From the NCBI RefSeq assembly GCF_916618755.1, contig NZ_CAKAKB010000003.1, positions 1,054,001 through 1,118,000 on the forward strand: 64,000 nucleotides of DNA, written 5' to 3'. The position numbers and the translations under genes are program-made. This DNA is from Actinotalea sp. Marseille-Q4924 (GTDB taxonomy: Bacteria > Actinomycetota > Actinomycetes > Actinomycetales > Cellulomonadaceae). Below, in pieces: positions 33,136-42,168 of the stretch (within the stretch, counting starts at the first letter, position 1; each line of letters starts with the position of its first letter). Below the pieces are notes generated by a model that worked only from the letters and a program-made list of their open reading frames with translations, was not told the origin of the DNA and ran no database searches.

Positions 33136-33528
33136 ATGCTCTCCGACTTCCCCGCGATGCCCGTCCTCGCCGTGACGGACCTCCCCCGGGCGCGACGGTT
33201 CTACGAGGACACCCTCGGCCTGTCGCCCGGGGAGGACGCGCCCGACGGGGTGGTGTACCGCGCCGGCGGGGTGGACCTCCTCGTCTACCCGTCGTCCTAC
33301 GCGGGCACGAACAAGGCCACCGCCGTGGGGTTCCAGCTCCCGCAGGACGCGTTCGACACCGAGGTCGCCCGGCTGCGGGACCTCGGTGTCGCCTTCCAGG
33401 AGTTCGAGATGGAAGGGCTCACCTGGCACGACGGTGTCGCCGAGATGGAGGGCATGCGGTCGGTGTGGTTCGCCGACCCGGACGGCAACATCATCAACGT
33501 CGGGACCGCGACCGCCTCCGGCGGGTGA
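33136..33528 (+). CDS. VOC/glyoxalase-fold protein
   Basis: This 130-residue vicinal-oxygen-chelate protein has VLAVTDLPRARRFYEDTLGL (beta-alpha start), a central strand pair, and the C-terminal SVWFADPDGNIINVG. Metal ligands are incomplete by eye, so a binding or resistance role is as likely as catalysis. Start is the second ATG at 33136 (GGAG 5 bp upstream); 33133 is the alternative. Confidence 0.85.
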   Translation: MLSDFPAMPVLAVTDLPRARRFYEDTLGLSPGEDAPDGVVYRAGGVDLLVYPSSYAGTNKATAVGFQLPQDAFDTEVARLRDLGVAFQEFEMEGLTWHDGVAEMEGMRSVWFADPDGNIINVGTATASGG

Positions 33529-33582
33529 CGGGCCTGCCGGACCGGGCACGCGTCAGGCGCGACCGGTCCGGCCGCCCGCGCG

Positions 33583-34266
33583 TCAGGCGCCGGGGATGTG
33601 CTGCTCGGCCTCGGCCACGCGCTGCTCGAGCTCGGGCTTGAGGGCCGCGACCGCCGAGCGGTCGGGGTGCAGGTCGAGCGCCGCCAGGTGGTGCTTGGCC
33701 TCCAGCGGACGGTCGGCCTCGAGCGCGGCCAGCACGAGGTGCCGGCCGACCTCGGGGGTGTGCTCCTTGGCGCGCCAGTGCCCGACGCCCAGGCCGAGGG
33801 CCTCGACGGGCATGCCGGCCTCGCGCAGCACGATCAGACCCTCGGCGAGCGCATGGCCCGACGGGTCGCGCTCCGCCGCCGTCTGGAGGCGACGCATCAT
33901 GCCCTCGTGGTCGTCGTGCACGGAGAGCCGGGCCAGCTCCACCAGCGGGTACCAGGCTCGCGGGTTGCCCGCCAGCTCCTCCGCCAGCGCCCAGACCGCC
34001 AGGTCGGCGGCCCTCTGCTTCTCGACCTCGTCCTGGGGAGCGGTCAGCGGGTCGCCGTCGGGACCCATCTCCGCCGCCCGGCGTCGGACGATCTCCGCCA
34101 GCGCCTGGAACGCCCGCACGTCGTTCGGGTCCTCGTGGAGCAGCGCGCGGACCGAGTCCTCGTGGATCGTGTCGCGCCGGCGGGCGGACGTCGGCCGCCG
34201 GACGCCGACCTTCGACGCGGAGACCGGACGTCGCAGGAGCCGACGGAGCCGTGGGAGCAAAACCAT
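33583..34266 (-). CDS. TPR-like hypothetical protein (227 aa)
   Basis: This basic N-terminus is followed by alpha-helical repeats: LLHEDPNDVRAFQALAEIVR, WALAEELAGNPRAWYPLVEL, LQTAAERDPSGHALAEGL and HHLAALDLHPD. The helical-pair spacing matches tetratricopeptide repeats. It is soluble and its function is unknown. It is convergent with the VOC gene and divergent from the FasR-like gene. Confidence 0.75.
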   Translation of the reverse strand: MVLLPRLRRLLRRPVSASKVGVRRPTSARRRDTIHEDSVRALLHEDPNDVRAFQALAEIVRRRAAEMGPDGDPLTAPQDEVEKQRAADLAVWALAEELAGNPRAWYPLVELARLSVHDDHEGMMRRLQTAAERDPSGHALAEGLIVLREAGMPVEALGLGVGHWRAKEHTPEVGRHLVLAALEADRPLEAKHHLAALDLHPDRSAVAALKPELEQRVAEAEQHIPGA

Positions 34267-34417
34267 AGGGCGACCATAGCCGCATCACGCGTTGACCATC
34301 CTGCCGAACCATGACCGCAGTCGGGCGCGGGCTGACAGGCGCTCCGCCGTCCGGCCCCGGGACGACGCCGACCCGCGCACCCTCCGGAGCCCGCCCGCCG
34401 GGTCGCCGGCCACCCGC

Positions 34418-34436
34418 GTTGTAGGGAGCCGACAAG
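34418..34436. promoter_or_regulatory. candidate FasR operator upstream of fasR
   Basis: GTTGT-AGGGAGCCG-ACAAG lies 44 bp before the regulator start. It is the same GTTGT-N9-ACAA palindrome found before fabD (35717-35735), suggesting autoregulation by the FasR-like protein. Confidence 0.55.
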
Positions 34437-34479
34437 CGGCAACGCCCGGCGCGGACCGGGAGAGCCCTATGCTGCGCGC

Positions 34480-35646
34480 ATGGCCCGCCAGGCGACCCGC
34501 GACCAGGCGCACACGCTGCGCCGTCTGCACGACGGCAGCGGCCTGCTCGCGGCCGCCGCGCTGCGCAAGCTCGACGAGAACCTGCCGTGGTACCGCGCCC
34601 TGCCGGCCGAGGACCGGTCGTGGCTCGGGCTCGTGGTCCAGGCCGGCATCAGCAACTTCATCACGTGGTTCTCCGACCCCAGCACGCCGCCGAACGGCGC
34701 CGGCGACATCTTCGCGGCCGCACCACCGGAGCTGACGCGCTCCATCTCGCTGCAGCACACGCTTCAGCTCGTCCGCCTCATCGTGGAGGTCGTGGAGGAC
34801 CACAGCGAGCGGCTGGCCGCGCCCGGGGGCGAGCGCGACCTGCGCGAGGCCGTCCTCCGGTACTCCCGCGAGGTGGCGTTCTCCGCCGCGGAGGTCTACG
34901 CCCGCGCCGCCGAGGTGCGCGGCGCGTGGGACGCGCGGCTCGAGGCGCTCGTCGTGGACGCCCTGGTGCGCGGGGACGCCGACGACGCCCTGCGGTCGCG
35001 GGTCGCGGCGCTGGGCTGGAGCGGTCACGGCAAGGCCCTGGTCATGGTGGGCACGACGTCGCACCCGCTCGACGACGTCCGCGCCGCCGAGCTGCGGCGG
35101 GCGACGCGCCGGGCCGCGGACGACGCCCTCGTCGGCATCCAGGGCGACCGGCTCATCGTCGTCCTCGGCGGCGAGGGCGACCTGCGCGCGGCCGCCGCGT
35201 CCCTGCTCGCGCGGTTCGGCCCGGGACCGGTGGTCATCGGCCCGTCCGTCCCCAGCCTGGCGGAGGCGGCGCGCTCCGCCTCGGCCGCGCTCGCCGGGCT
35301 CTCCGCCGCACGCGCCTGGCCGACGGCGCCGCGCCCCGTCCTCGCCGACGAGCTGCTGCCCGAGCGGGTCCTCGTCGGGGACACCGTGGCCCGGCGCACC
35401 CTGGTGGAGCAGGCGTACGCACCCCTCGTCGCGGCGGGCGGCTCGCTGCTGGAGACGCTCGCGGCCCACGTCGAGCACGGCAGGTCGCTCGAGGCCGCGG
35501 CGCGGGTCCTGTACGTCCACCCGAACACGGTGCGGTACCGCCTCCGCAAGGTCGCCGAGGTGACCGGGTGGGACCCGCTGGACGCCCGCGAGGCGTACGT
35601 GCTCCAGACGGCCCTCGCCCTCGGGCGCCTCGACGGCGGCACCTGA
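34480..35646 (+). CDS. fasR: PucR-family regulator, FasR-like activator of fatty-acid genes
   Basis: This 388-residue protein has a GGDEF-like central PucR region and the C-terminal HTH_30 segment: LEAAARVLYVHPNTVRYRLR (about residues 342-361). It lies between aceE and fabD, as the PucR proteins Rv2242 and Streptomyces FasR do. FasR in Streptomyces activates the fabD operon. A shared palindrome before this gene and fabD supports the same role here. Confidence 0.88.
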   Translation: MARQATRDQAHTLRRLHDGSGLLAAAALRKLDENLPWYRALPAEDRSWLGLVVQAGISNFITWFSDPSTPPNGAGDIFAAAPPELTRSISLQHTLQLVRLIVEVVEDHSERLAAPGGERDLREAVLRYSREVAFSAAEVYARAAEVRGAWDARLEALVVDALVRGDADDALRSRVAALGWSGHGKALVMVGTTSHPLDDVRAAELRRATRRAADDALVGIQGDRLIVVLGGEGDLRAAAASLLARFGPGPVVIGPSVPSLAEAARSASAALAGLSAARAWPTAPRPVLADELLPERVLVGDTVARRTLVEQAYAPLVAAGGSLLETLAAHVEHGRSLEAAARVLYVHPNTVRYRLRKVAEVTGWDPLDAREAYVLQTALALGRLDGGT

Positions 35647-35716
35647 GCCCGCCCCACCCCACCGCGACCCTGGGTGGTGGGACCGCCGCCCGCGCGGGTC
35701 GCGGGCCGCGGGTGTC

Positions 35717-35735
35717 GTTGTAGGAACTCGACAAC
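35717..35735. promoter_or_regulatory. candidate FasR operator upstream of fabD
   Basis: GTTGT-AGGAACTCG-ACAAC forms a perfect palindrome with flanking C/G (CGTTGT...ACAACG), 67 bp before the fabD start and in the fasR-fabD gap. Confidence 0.6.
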
Positions 35736-35801
35736 GGGCCCGCGCGAGCTTGGTGCTCGTCGTGGCCCGGGCCGCCCCGACCCGCCCGGCACAGTGAGCG
35801 G

Positions 35802-36818
35802 GTGCTTGCGATCGTCTGCCCGGGTCAGGGCTCCCAGACGCCCGGATTCCTCGCCCCGTGGCTCGACCTCCCCGGCGTCCCGGAGCAGCTCCGGCGACTC
35901 TCCGACGCCGCCGAGGTCGACCTCGTGCGCTACGGCACCGAGTCGGACGCGGAGACGATCCGGGACACCGCCGTCGCGCAGCCGCTCATCGTGGCGGCGT
36001 CCCTCGTCGCCCTGCGCGCCGTGCTGGGCGAGCGCGCGCCGGAGGACGTTGCCCACGTGACGGCCGGCCACTCCGTCGGCGAGCTGGCGGCCGCCGCCGT
36101 CGCCGGCGTCCTGACGGACGACGGCGCCGTCGGGCTCGTCGCGCACCGGGCCCGCGCCATGGCCGAGGCCGCCGCGGCCGAGCCGACCGGGATGAGCGCC
36201 GTCGTCGGCGGCGACCCGGACGCCGTGCTGGAGGCGATCGAGGCAGCCGGGCTGCACCCGGCGAACGTCAACGGCGGCGGGCAGGTCGTCGCCGCGGGTT
36301 CGCTCGACGCCCTGGCCGCCCTCGCGGCCGCCCCGCCGGCGAAGGCCCGCGTCATCCCCCTGCAGGTCGCCGGCGCCTTCCACACCCCGTTCATGGGCAC
36401 CGCGCACGAGCGCTTCGCGGTCGTCGCCTCCGGCTGGCCCGCGGCAGACCCGCGGCTGCCGCTGCTGTCCGACGCCGACGGCGCCCCGTACCCGGCGGCC
36501 CCCGGCGCCCCTCACGGCCGCGCCGCGGACGTCCTCGCGCGGCTCGCGGCGCAGGTCGTCGCGCCGGTCCGGTGGGACCTGTGCCAGCGCACCCTGCTCG
36601 AGATGGGCGCCACCGGCCTGCTGGAGCTGGCCCCGGCAGGCGTGCTGACGGGCCTGGCGCGGCGTACGCTGCCCGGCGTGGAGACGGTGGCGGTGAAGTC
36701 GCCCGCCGACGTCGACGCGGCTCTCGACCTCCTGGCCCGTCACGGGGCGCCGCAGGCCGGGGCGCCGACCGCACCGGACGTGCCCGCGTCCCCGACCGCC
36801 GAGGAGCCCTCCGCGTGA
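35802..36818 (+). CDS. fabD: malonyl-CoA:ACP transacylase
   Basis: This 338-residue enzyme moves malonyl from CoA to acyl carrier protein. It begins LAIVCPGQGSQTPGFLAPWL. The catalytic Ser is in TAGHSVGELAAAAVAG, the His is in QVAGAFHTPFM, and the substrate Arg is in VAHRARAM. GTG start. It opens the fab operon, and the stop overlaps the fabH GTG (GTGA). Confidence 0.96.
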   Translation: MLAIVCPGQGSQTPGFLAPWLDLPGVPEQLRRLSDAAEVDLVRYGTESDAETIRDTAVAQPLIVAASLVALRAVLGERAPEDVAHVTAGHSVGELAAAAVAGVLTDDGAVGLVAHRARAMAEAAAAEPTGMSAVVGGDPDAVLEAIEAAGLHPANVNGGGQVVAAGSLDALAALAAAPPAKARVIPLQVAGAFHTPFMGTAHERFAVVASGWPAADPRLPLLSDADGAPYPAAPGAPHGRAADVLARLAAQVVAPVRWDLCQRTLLEMGATGLLELAPAGVLTGLARRTLPGVETVAVKSPADVDAALDLLARHGAPQAGAPTAPDVPASPTAEEPSA

Positions 36819-37819
36819 CCCGCCCCGTCCTGACCCAGGCCACCGGTCCTGCCCACTCCCGCATCCTCGGCCTGGGTGCCGCACGCGGCGAGCACGTCGT
36901 CACCAACGACGACGTCGCCGGCCCGATCGACTCCTCGGACGAGTGGATCCGCCAGCGCACGGGCATCGTGACGCGGCGCCGCTCCGGCCCGGACACGGAC
37001 GTGCTCGACCTGGCCGAGGCCGCGGCCCGCGACGCGATCGCGGACGCCGGCCTCACCGGTGCGGACATCGACGCCGTCATCCTGTCGACGGTCACGTACT
37101 TCCACCAGACGCCGGCCGGCTCGGCGGTCCTGGCGGACCGGCTGGGCGCCACGCCCGCGGCCGCGTACGACATCTCCGCCGCGTGCGCCGGGTACACCTA
37201 CGGCATCGGGCAGGCCGACGCGCTGGTCCGGTCGGGCAACGCACGCAACGTCCTGGTCATCGGCGCGGAGAAGATGAGCGACTTCATCGACCCCACCGAC
37301 CGGTCCATCTCCTTCCTGCTCGGCGACGGGGCGGGCGCCGTCGTCATCGGCCCCTCCGACACGCCGGGCATCGGCCCGACGGTGTGGGGCTCGGACGGCT
37401 CGATGGCGCAGAGCATCCGCCAGACCGCGTCGTGGAAGGACGCCTTCGAGGAGGGCGGGGCCTGGCCGACGCTGCGGCAGGAGGGCCCCACGGTCTTCAA
37501 GTGGGCCGCCTGGCAGATGGCGCCGGTGGCCGAGAAGGCGATCGCGGCCGCGGGCCTGACGGCGGACGACATCGACGTCTTCGTCCCGCACCAGGCGAAC
37601 ATGCGGATCATCGACCAGATGATCAAGCAGCTGAAGCTGCCGGAGAAGGTCGTCGTCGGCCGGGACATCGCCGACACGGGCAACACGTCCGCCGCGTCGA
37701 TCCCGCTGGCGATCGAGCGGCTCAAGCGGGAGGGTCAGGCCTCCACGGGAGACCTGGCGCTCCAGATCGGCTTCGGGGCCGGGCTCGTCTACGCGGCCCA
37801 GGTCGTCGTCCTGCCCTGA
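36815..37819 (+). CDS. fabH: beta-ketoacyl-ACP synthase III
   Basis: This 334-residue thiolase-fold enzyme condenses acyl-CoA with malonyl-ACP to start fatty-acid synthesis. Catalytic triad: Cys in ISAACAGYTYG, His in FVPHQANMRI and Asn in DTGNTSAASIP. Starter specificity cannot be read here, although in actinobacteria branched acyl-CoA starters are usual. It overlaps fabD by 4 bp. Confidence 0.96.
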   Translation: MTRPVLTQATGPAHSRILGLGAARGEHVVTNDDVAGPIDSSDEWIRQRTGIVTRRRSGPDTDVLDLAEAAARDAIADAGLTGADIDAVILSTVTYFHQTPAGSAVLADRLGATPAAAYDISAACAGYTYGIGQADALVRSGNARNVLVIGAEKMSDFIDPTDRSISFLLGDGAGAVVIGPSDTPGIGPTVWGSDGSMAQSIRQTASWKDAFEEGGAWPTLRQEGPTVFKWAAWQMAPVAEKAIAAAGLTADDIDVFVPHQANMRIIDQMIKQLKLPEKVVVGRDIADTGNTSAASIPLAIERLKREGQASTGDLALQIGFGAGLVYAAQVVVLP

Positions 37820-37906
37820 GCCCGACCCCAGACCCCGGTGCCGTGGGCACCGACCGCACGAGGTCCTACCCGCCGGGCCGGACCGCGACCACACGAGGAG
37901 ATGCAC

Positions 37907-38155
37907 ATGGCGTACAGCGAGCAGGAGATCCTGGAGGGCCTGGCGGAGATCGTCAGCGAGGAGACCGGTCTGCCGACCGACTCTGTCACGTCCGAGAAGT
38001 CGTTCACGGACGACCTCGACATCGACTCCCTGTCGATGATGACGATCGTGACGCTCGCCGAGGAGAAGTTCTCCGTGCGCATCCCGGACGACGAGGTGAA
38101 GAACCTCACGACGGTCGGCGACGCGGTCACGTACATCGCGGGCGCCCAGGAGTGA
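37907..38155 (+). CDS. acpP: acyl carrier protein
   Basis: This 82-residue acidic helical protein has the phosphopantetheine attachment serine in DLDIDSLSMMTIV. It carries growing acyl chains as thioesters. The AGGAG site 7 bp upstream of ATG 37907 decides the start over upstream frames. It lies between fabH and fabF in the standard order. Confidence 0.97.
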   Translation: MAYSEQEILEGLAEIVSEETGLPTDSVTSEKSFTDDLDIDSLSMMTIVTLAEEKFSVRIPDDEVKNLTTVGDAVTYIAGAQE

Positions 38156-38321
38156 TCCGCCCGCGGGGGGCGTGACCCCCGCAGCCGCGTCGGGTGGTGC
38201 CGGTCCGTGACGCGACCGGGCCGGCCCACCCGACCGCACAGCCCGACGGCCCAGCCCCACACCCGTTCCCGCGGCCCGCCGCGACACCCGTCCCGCGGCC
38301 CGCCGCGACCCTGGAGGAACC

Positions 38322-39563
38322 GTGACCCCCGCACCCGACGTCGTCGTCACCGGCCTCGGCGCGACCACGCCGCTCGGCGGGGACGTGCCGTCCACCTGGC
38401 AGGCCGCCCTCGCCGGCACCTCCGGCGCCCGGACCCTCGAGAACGACTGGGCCGACACCTACGAGATCCCGGTCCGCTTCGCGGCGCAGCTGGCCGTGCC
38501 GGCCGCCGACGTCCTGCCGCGGCCGGAGACCAAGCGCATGGACCCGTCCGCGCAGTACGCCGTCGTGGCGACGCGCGAGGCCTGGGCCGACGCGGGTGCG
38601 CCCGAGGTCGACGGCGAGCGCCTCGGTGTCGTCGTGTCGTCCGGCATCGGCGGCATCTGGACGACGCTGGACGCCTGGGACACCCTGCGCGCCAAGGGCG
38701 CCCGCCGTGTGCTGCCCATGACCGTGCCGATGCTCATGCCCAACTCCCCCGCCGCGTACGTCGAGCTGGAGCTCGGTGCCCGTGCCGGTGCGCACGCGCT
38801 CGTCTCGGCCTGCGCGTCCGGCGCGGAGGCGATCGGGTACGCGATCGAGATGATCCGCAGCGGCCGGGCGGACGTCGTCGTCGCCGGCGGCACCGAGGCG
38901 GCGATCCACCCCATGCCGATCGCCGCGTTCGCGGCCTCCCGGACCCTTTCCCTGCGCAACGACGACCCCGCCGGGGCGTCACGGCCCTACGACGTCGAGC
39001 GTGACGGCTTCGTCCTCGGCGAGGGCGCCGGCATCGTGGTCCTGGAGAGCGCCGAGCACGCCGCGGCGCGGGGCGCCCGCGTCTACGCACGGCTCTCCGG
39101 GGTGGGGCTGTCCGCCGACGGCTACCACATGACCTCCCCGGAGCCGAGCGGCCGCGGTCAGATCGCGGCGATGCGCGCGGCGCTGCAGGACGCCGAGGTG
39201 TCCGCCGCGGACGTCGTGCACGTCAACGCCCACGCGACGTCCACGGTCGTGGGCGACCTCATCGAGGCGCGCAGCGTCCGGGACGTGCTGGGCGGGGCCG
39301 CCGACGGCGTCGCGCTGTCCGCCACGAAGTCGATGACCGGTCACCTGCTCGGCGGCGCCGGCGCCCTGGAGACGATCTTCACGGTCCTCGCGGTGCAGGA
39401 CCGGACCGCTCCCCCGACCATCAACGTCGACCAGCCGGACCCCGAGCTCGTCCTGGACCTCGTGCGGGAGCCGCGCAGCCTGCGCGCCGGGAGCATCGCG
39501 GCGATCAACAACTCCTTCGGCTTCGGCGGGCACAACGTGGCCCTCGTGGTCACCTCCGCCTGA
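38322..39563 (+). CDS. fabF: beta-ketoacyl-ACP synthase II
   Basis: This 413-residue elongating synthase has catalytic Cys in SACASGAEAIGYA, His in NAHATSTVVGD and His in MTGHLLGGAGALE. The C-terminal NNSFGFGGHNVALV is present. It extends acyl-ACP by two carbons using malonyl-ACP. GTG start preceded by GGAGG. It ends the fab operon before a terminator. Mycobacterial KasA holds the same place. Confidence 0.96.
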   Translation: MTPAPDVVVTGLGATTPLGGDVPSTWQAALAGTSGARTLENDWADTYEIPVRFAAQLAVPAADVLPRPETKRMDPSAQYAVVATREAWADAGAPEVDGERLGVVVSSGIGGIWTTLDAWDTLRAKGARRVLPMTVPMLMPNSPAAYVELELGARAGAHALVSACASGAEAIGYAIEMIRSGRADVVVAGGTEAAIHPMPIAAFAASRTLSLRNDDPAGASRPYDVERDGFVLGEGAGIVVLESAEHAAARGARVYARLSGVGLSADGYHMTSPEPSGRGQIAAMRAALQDAEVSAADVVHVNAHATSTVVGDLIEARSVRDVLGGAADGVALSATKSMTGHLLGGAGALETIFTVLAVQDRTAPPTINVDQPDPELVLDLVREPRSLRAGSIAAINNSFGFGGHNVALVVTSA

Positions 39564-39637
39564 CACGCCGAGCCTGGCGCGGGCTCCGGCACATGGGCGG
39601 AGCAGCGCGGACCAGAGACGGGGCAACCAGAGACGCG

Positions 39638-39670
39638 GCAGCGCCCGGCACCTGAGGTGCCGGGCGCTGC
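39638..39670 (+). terminator. fab operon terminator
   Basis: A 15-bp stem GCAGCGCCCGGCACC (39638-39652) with GGTGCCGGGCGCTGC (39656-39670) and a 3-nt loop lies 75 bp after fabF. It may also stop the convergent DUF3145 transcript. Confidence 0.75.
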
Positions 39671-39757
39671 GTCGTCCGGGTGCCGCCCCCACGGCCCGGA
39701 CGAGGCGCCGGGGCGGACGGCGTGCGTCGGCCGCGGCGGTCTGGGAGGCGTGGCTGG

Positions 39758-40258
39758 TCAGCCCACGCGGTGGAGCCACCGTACCGGCGCGCCGGCACCG
39801 GCGTAGCGGAACGGCTCGAGCTCGTCGTCCCACGCCTGCCCGAGGGCGACGTCGAGCTCGCGGCGCAGCCGCTCAGGGTCGGCGGCGTGCTCGAGCGCGG
39901 ACCGGATCCGGTCCTCGGGGACGAGGGTGTTGCCGTGCACGTCCGTCACGGCGTGGAAGATGCCGAGCTCCGGCGTGTGGCTCCACCGGCCACCGTCGGA
40001 GCCGTGGCTGGCCTCCTCGGTGACCTCGTAGCGCAGGTGCGCCCACCCCCGCAGCGCGGACGTGATCCGTGCGCCGGTCCCCTGCGCGCCCTGCCAGGAG
40101 TGCTCGGCCCGGAACATGCCGGGCGCGGCCGGCTGCTCGGTCCAGTCCAGGGAGAGGCGCGCGCCGAGGACCCCGCCGGCCGCCCACTCGATGTGGGGGC
40201 ACAGGGCACGGGGTGCGGAGTGCACGAACAGGACACCGCGGGTGATGGCACCAGCCAT
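39758..40258 (-). CDS. DUF3145 family protein
   Basis: This 166-residue protein starts MAGAITRGVLFVHSAPRALC and continues PHIEWAAGGVLGARLSLDWT. These are signatures of DUF3145, found only in actinobacteria near the fab operon. Later blocks are HSWQGAQGTGARI and HAVTDVHGNTLVPEDRIR. Function is unknown. A good AGGAGG site precedes the ATG. Confidence 0.9.
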   Translation of the reverse strand: MAGAITRGVLFVHSAPRALCPHIEWAAGGVLGARLSLDWTEQPAAPGMFRAEHSWQGAQGTGARITSALRGWAHLRYEVTEEASHGSDGGRWSHTPELGIFHAVTDVHGNTLVPEDRIRSALEHAADPERLRRELDVALGQAWDDELEPFRYAGAGAPVRWLHRVG

Positions 40259-40422
40259 GTCGATCCTCCTGATGGTCGAGGTTCGTCTTCCCCAACGACC
40301 TCGGGACTGTCAGGCGATCGACTGCTGAGCTGGACCCACCGTGGCGGCGTACCAGCGCCCAGCATGCCGCACGACCGGCGGGGACGCCAGCACCAGGGCG
40401 GGCGCGTCCGGCGGGGCCGACG

Positions 40423-40914
40423 TCAGGCGAGCTGCTCCCGGAGGGCGCGCATCGCCTTCTTGCGCACGGAGCGCTCCAGACGGTCCAGGTACAGGGTGCC
40501 GTCCAGGTGGTCGACCTCGTGCTGGAGGCACCGGGCCATGAGCTCTACGCCCTCGACGACGACCTCCTTGCGGTCCAGGTCCTCCCCGACCACCCGCGCG
40601 TACCAGGCCCGCTTGGTCGGGAACCACAGTCCCGGGACCGACAGGCAGCCCTCGTCGCCGTCCTGGTACTCCTCCTCGGACAGCTCGACGATGCGGGGGT
40701 TGAGCACGTACCCGATCTCGTCGTCGATGTTCCACGAGAACGCGCGCAGGCCGACGCCGATCTGGTTGGCGGCCAGGCCCGCACGCCCCTCGTGGTCGAC
40801 CGTCTCGAGCAGGTCCTCCACGAGCGACCGCACACGGTCGTCGACCTCGATGATGGGGTCGCACGGAGTCCGCAGCACCGGGTCGCCCACGGTGCGGATC
40901 TCTCTCATCGCCAT
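40423..40914 (-). CDS. def: polypeptide deformylase
   Basis: This 163-residue metalloenzyme removes the formyl group from initiator fMet. All three motifs are present: [18 protein letters not shown] (metal Cys) and HEVDH (metal His/Glu). The start at 40914 is favoured by AAAGGA seven bases upstream; M at 40923 and 40908 are alternatives. It acts before methionine aminopeptidase. Confidence 0.95.
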   Translation of the reverse strand: MAMREIRTVGDPVLRTPCDPIIEVDDRVRSLVEDLLETVDHEGRAGLAANQIGVGLRAFSWNIDDEIGYVLNPRIVELSEEEYQDGDEGCLSVPGLWFPTKRAWYARVVGEDLDRKEVVVEGVELMARCLQHEVDHLDGTLYLDRLERSVRKKAMRALREQLA

Positions 40915-41090
40915 GGCCGTCATCCTTTCACGGCGCCGGGACGACGACGCCCGGGCACCCCCTGACGGGACGTCCGGGCGCCGCCCCGCCGGCGTCGTCC
41001 CAGCGCGCGATCCGTGTCGCGCCGACCTACGTTGGGGTCCTGGGGACGGCGCCCTCGCGGCGCCCCCACGCGAACGAGAGGGGATCAGCG

Positions 41091-41435
41091 ATGAAGAACA
41101 AGGCAGTGTTCCTGGCCGGCGGTGCGGTGGGCTACGTGCTCGGCACCCGTGCCGGTCGTCAGCAGTTCGAGAAGATCAAGCTCCAGGCGCAGAAGGTCTG
41201 GGAGAACCCGAAGCTGCAGGAGAAGGTGTCCGGCGTGCAGGAGCAGGCAGCCGGGTTCGTCAAGGAGAAGGCGCCGGAGCTGAAGGAGAAGCTCCCCTTC
41301 GGCGGCGGCTCAGGCGGTCAGCACGCAGCGGACGCGTCGACCGGTGCGCCCACGGCCCCGGACGAGCTCGGGACGTTCACGACCACCGGGACGGACGAGA
41401 CCGAGACACCGGTCAACGGGACCAACCGCTTCTGA
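41091..41435 (+). CDS. YtxH-like membrane-associated protein (114 aa)
   Basis: It begins [20 protein letters not shown] (short hydrophobic segment), followed by a Lys/Gln-rich amphipathic helix ([20 protein letters not shown]) and a disordered Thr-rich tail. This is the YtxH/stress-protein layout. GAGAGGGGA precedes the ATG. Function is unknown; a membrane stress role is possible. Confidence 0.7.
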   Translation: MKNKAVFLAGGAVGYVLGTRAGRQQFEKIKLQAQKVWENPKLQEKVSGVQEQAAGFVKEKAPELKEKLPFGGGSGGQHAADASTGAPTAPDELGTFTTTGTDETETPVNGTNRF

Positions 41436-41549
41436 GCCTGAGCAGGGGCCGGGTCCGGCCGCGAGGCCGGATGCCCGTCGGGTGACGGACGAGGGTCGGG
41501 GTGCGAGCAGCGCCCCGGCCCTCGTCGCGTCTGCGGGCACACTGGTCCG

Positions 41550-41747
41550 GTGCAACCGCTGACCCTCGCCCTGGGCGCCGTGCTCACCCTCGCCGGCGCC
41601 GCCCTGCTCGTCATCGCCTACCGGCAGGGTCAGGCGGGCCGGGCCGAGGACGAGCGCCGGACGTTCCGCCTCGCGGTCGCCGGCCTCGCCGGTGGTTCGC
41701 TCCTCTTCCTCGTCACGACGGTGATGAGCACGCCCGTCGCCGGCTGA
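41550..41747 (+). CDS. small membrane protein (65 aa)
   Basis: A GTG-started 65-residue protein with two TM helices (LTLALGAVLTLAGAALLVIA and VAGLAGGSLLFLVTTVM) separated by an Arg/Glu loop. Function is unknown. It is convergent with the next gene. Confidence 0.6.
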   Translation: MQPLTLALGAVLTLAGAALLVIAYRQGQAGRAEDERRTFRLAVAGLAGGSLLFLVTTVMSTPVAG

Positions 41748-41750
41748 GGG

Positions 41751-42134
41751 CTACCGCCCCTCTCTCGCCACCCGTGCCGCCCACAGCACGAGGGGCACCT
41801 GCAGGGGCAGCCGCGCCCAGGCGACCACCCGGTACGCCCGGCTCCCGCGACCCGACCGCACCGCCATGGTGACGTTGCCGGGGAAGACGGCGACGAGGAG
41901 CGCGGCCGCCGCCCACCCGCCCTGCCGCCGGGTCGCCGGGTGCGCGAGGGCCCCCGCGCACGCGAGCTCGGCCACGCCGCTGCCCAGGACCCACGCGCGC
42001 GGCGACCCCAGCCGCCGCGGGATGAGGTGCTCGAAGGGTCGTGGCCTGACCAGGTGCAGCGCGCCGGCGGCGCCGAGCAGGGCCGCCAGGCCGACGGCCC
42101 TGCTCGAGGTGGCTCCGGACGGGAGGGTCGTCAT
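41751..42134 (-). CDS. DoxX-like small membrane protein
   Basis: About 127 residues with four hydrophobic segments, including AVGLAALLGAAGALHLVRP, LGSGVAELACAGALAHP, AAAALLVAVFPGNVTMAVR and PLQVPLVLWAARVA. The order and the FPGN loop fit the DoxX/DUF4267-like family. Start may be ATG 42134 or GTG 42140. Function is unknown. Confidence 0.65.
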   Translation of the reverse strand: MTTLPSGATSSRAVGLAALLGAAGALHLVRPRPFEHLIPRRLGSPRAWVLGSGVAELACAGALAHPATRRQGGWAAAALLVAVFPGNVTMAVRSGRGSRAYRVVAWARLPLQVPLVLWAARVAREGR

Positions 42135-42168
42135 CGGCACACGGTATCCGCGCCGTGCGCGGCGCGGC

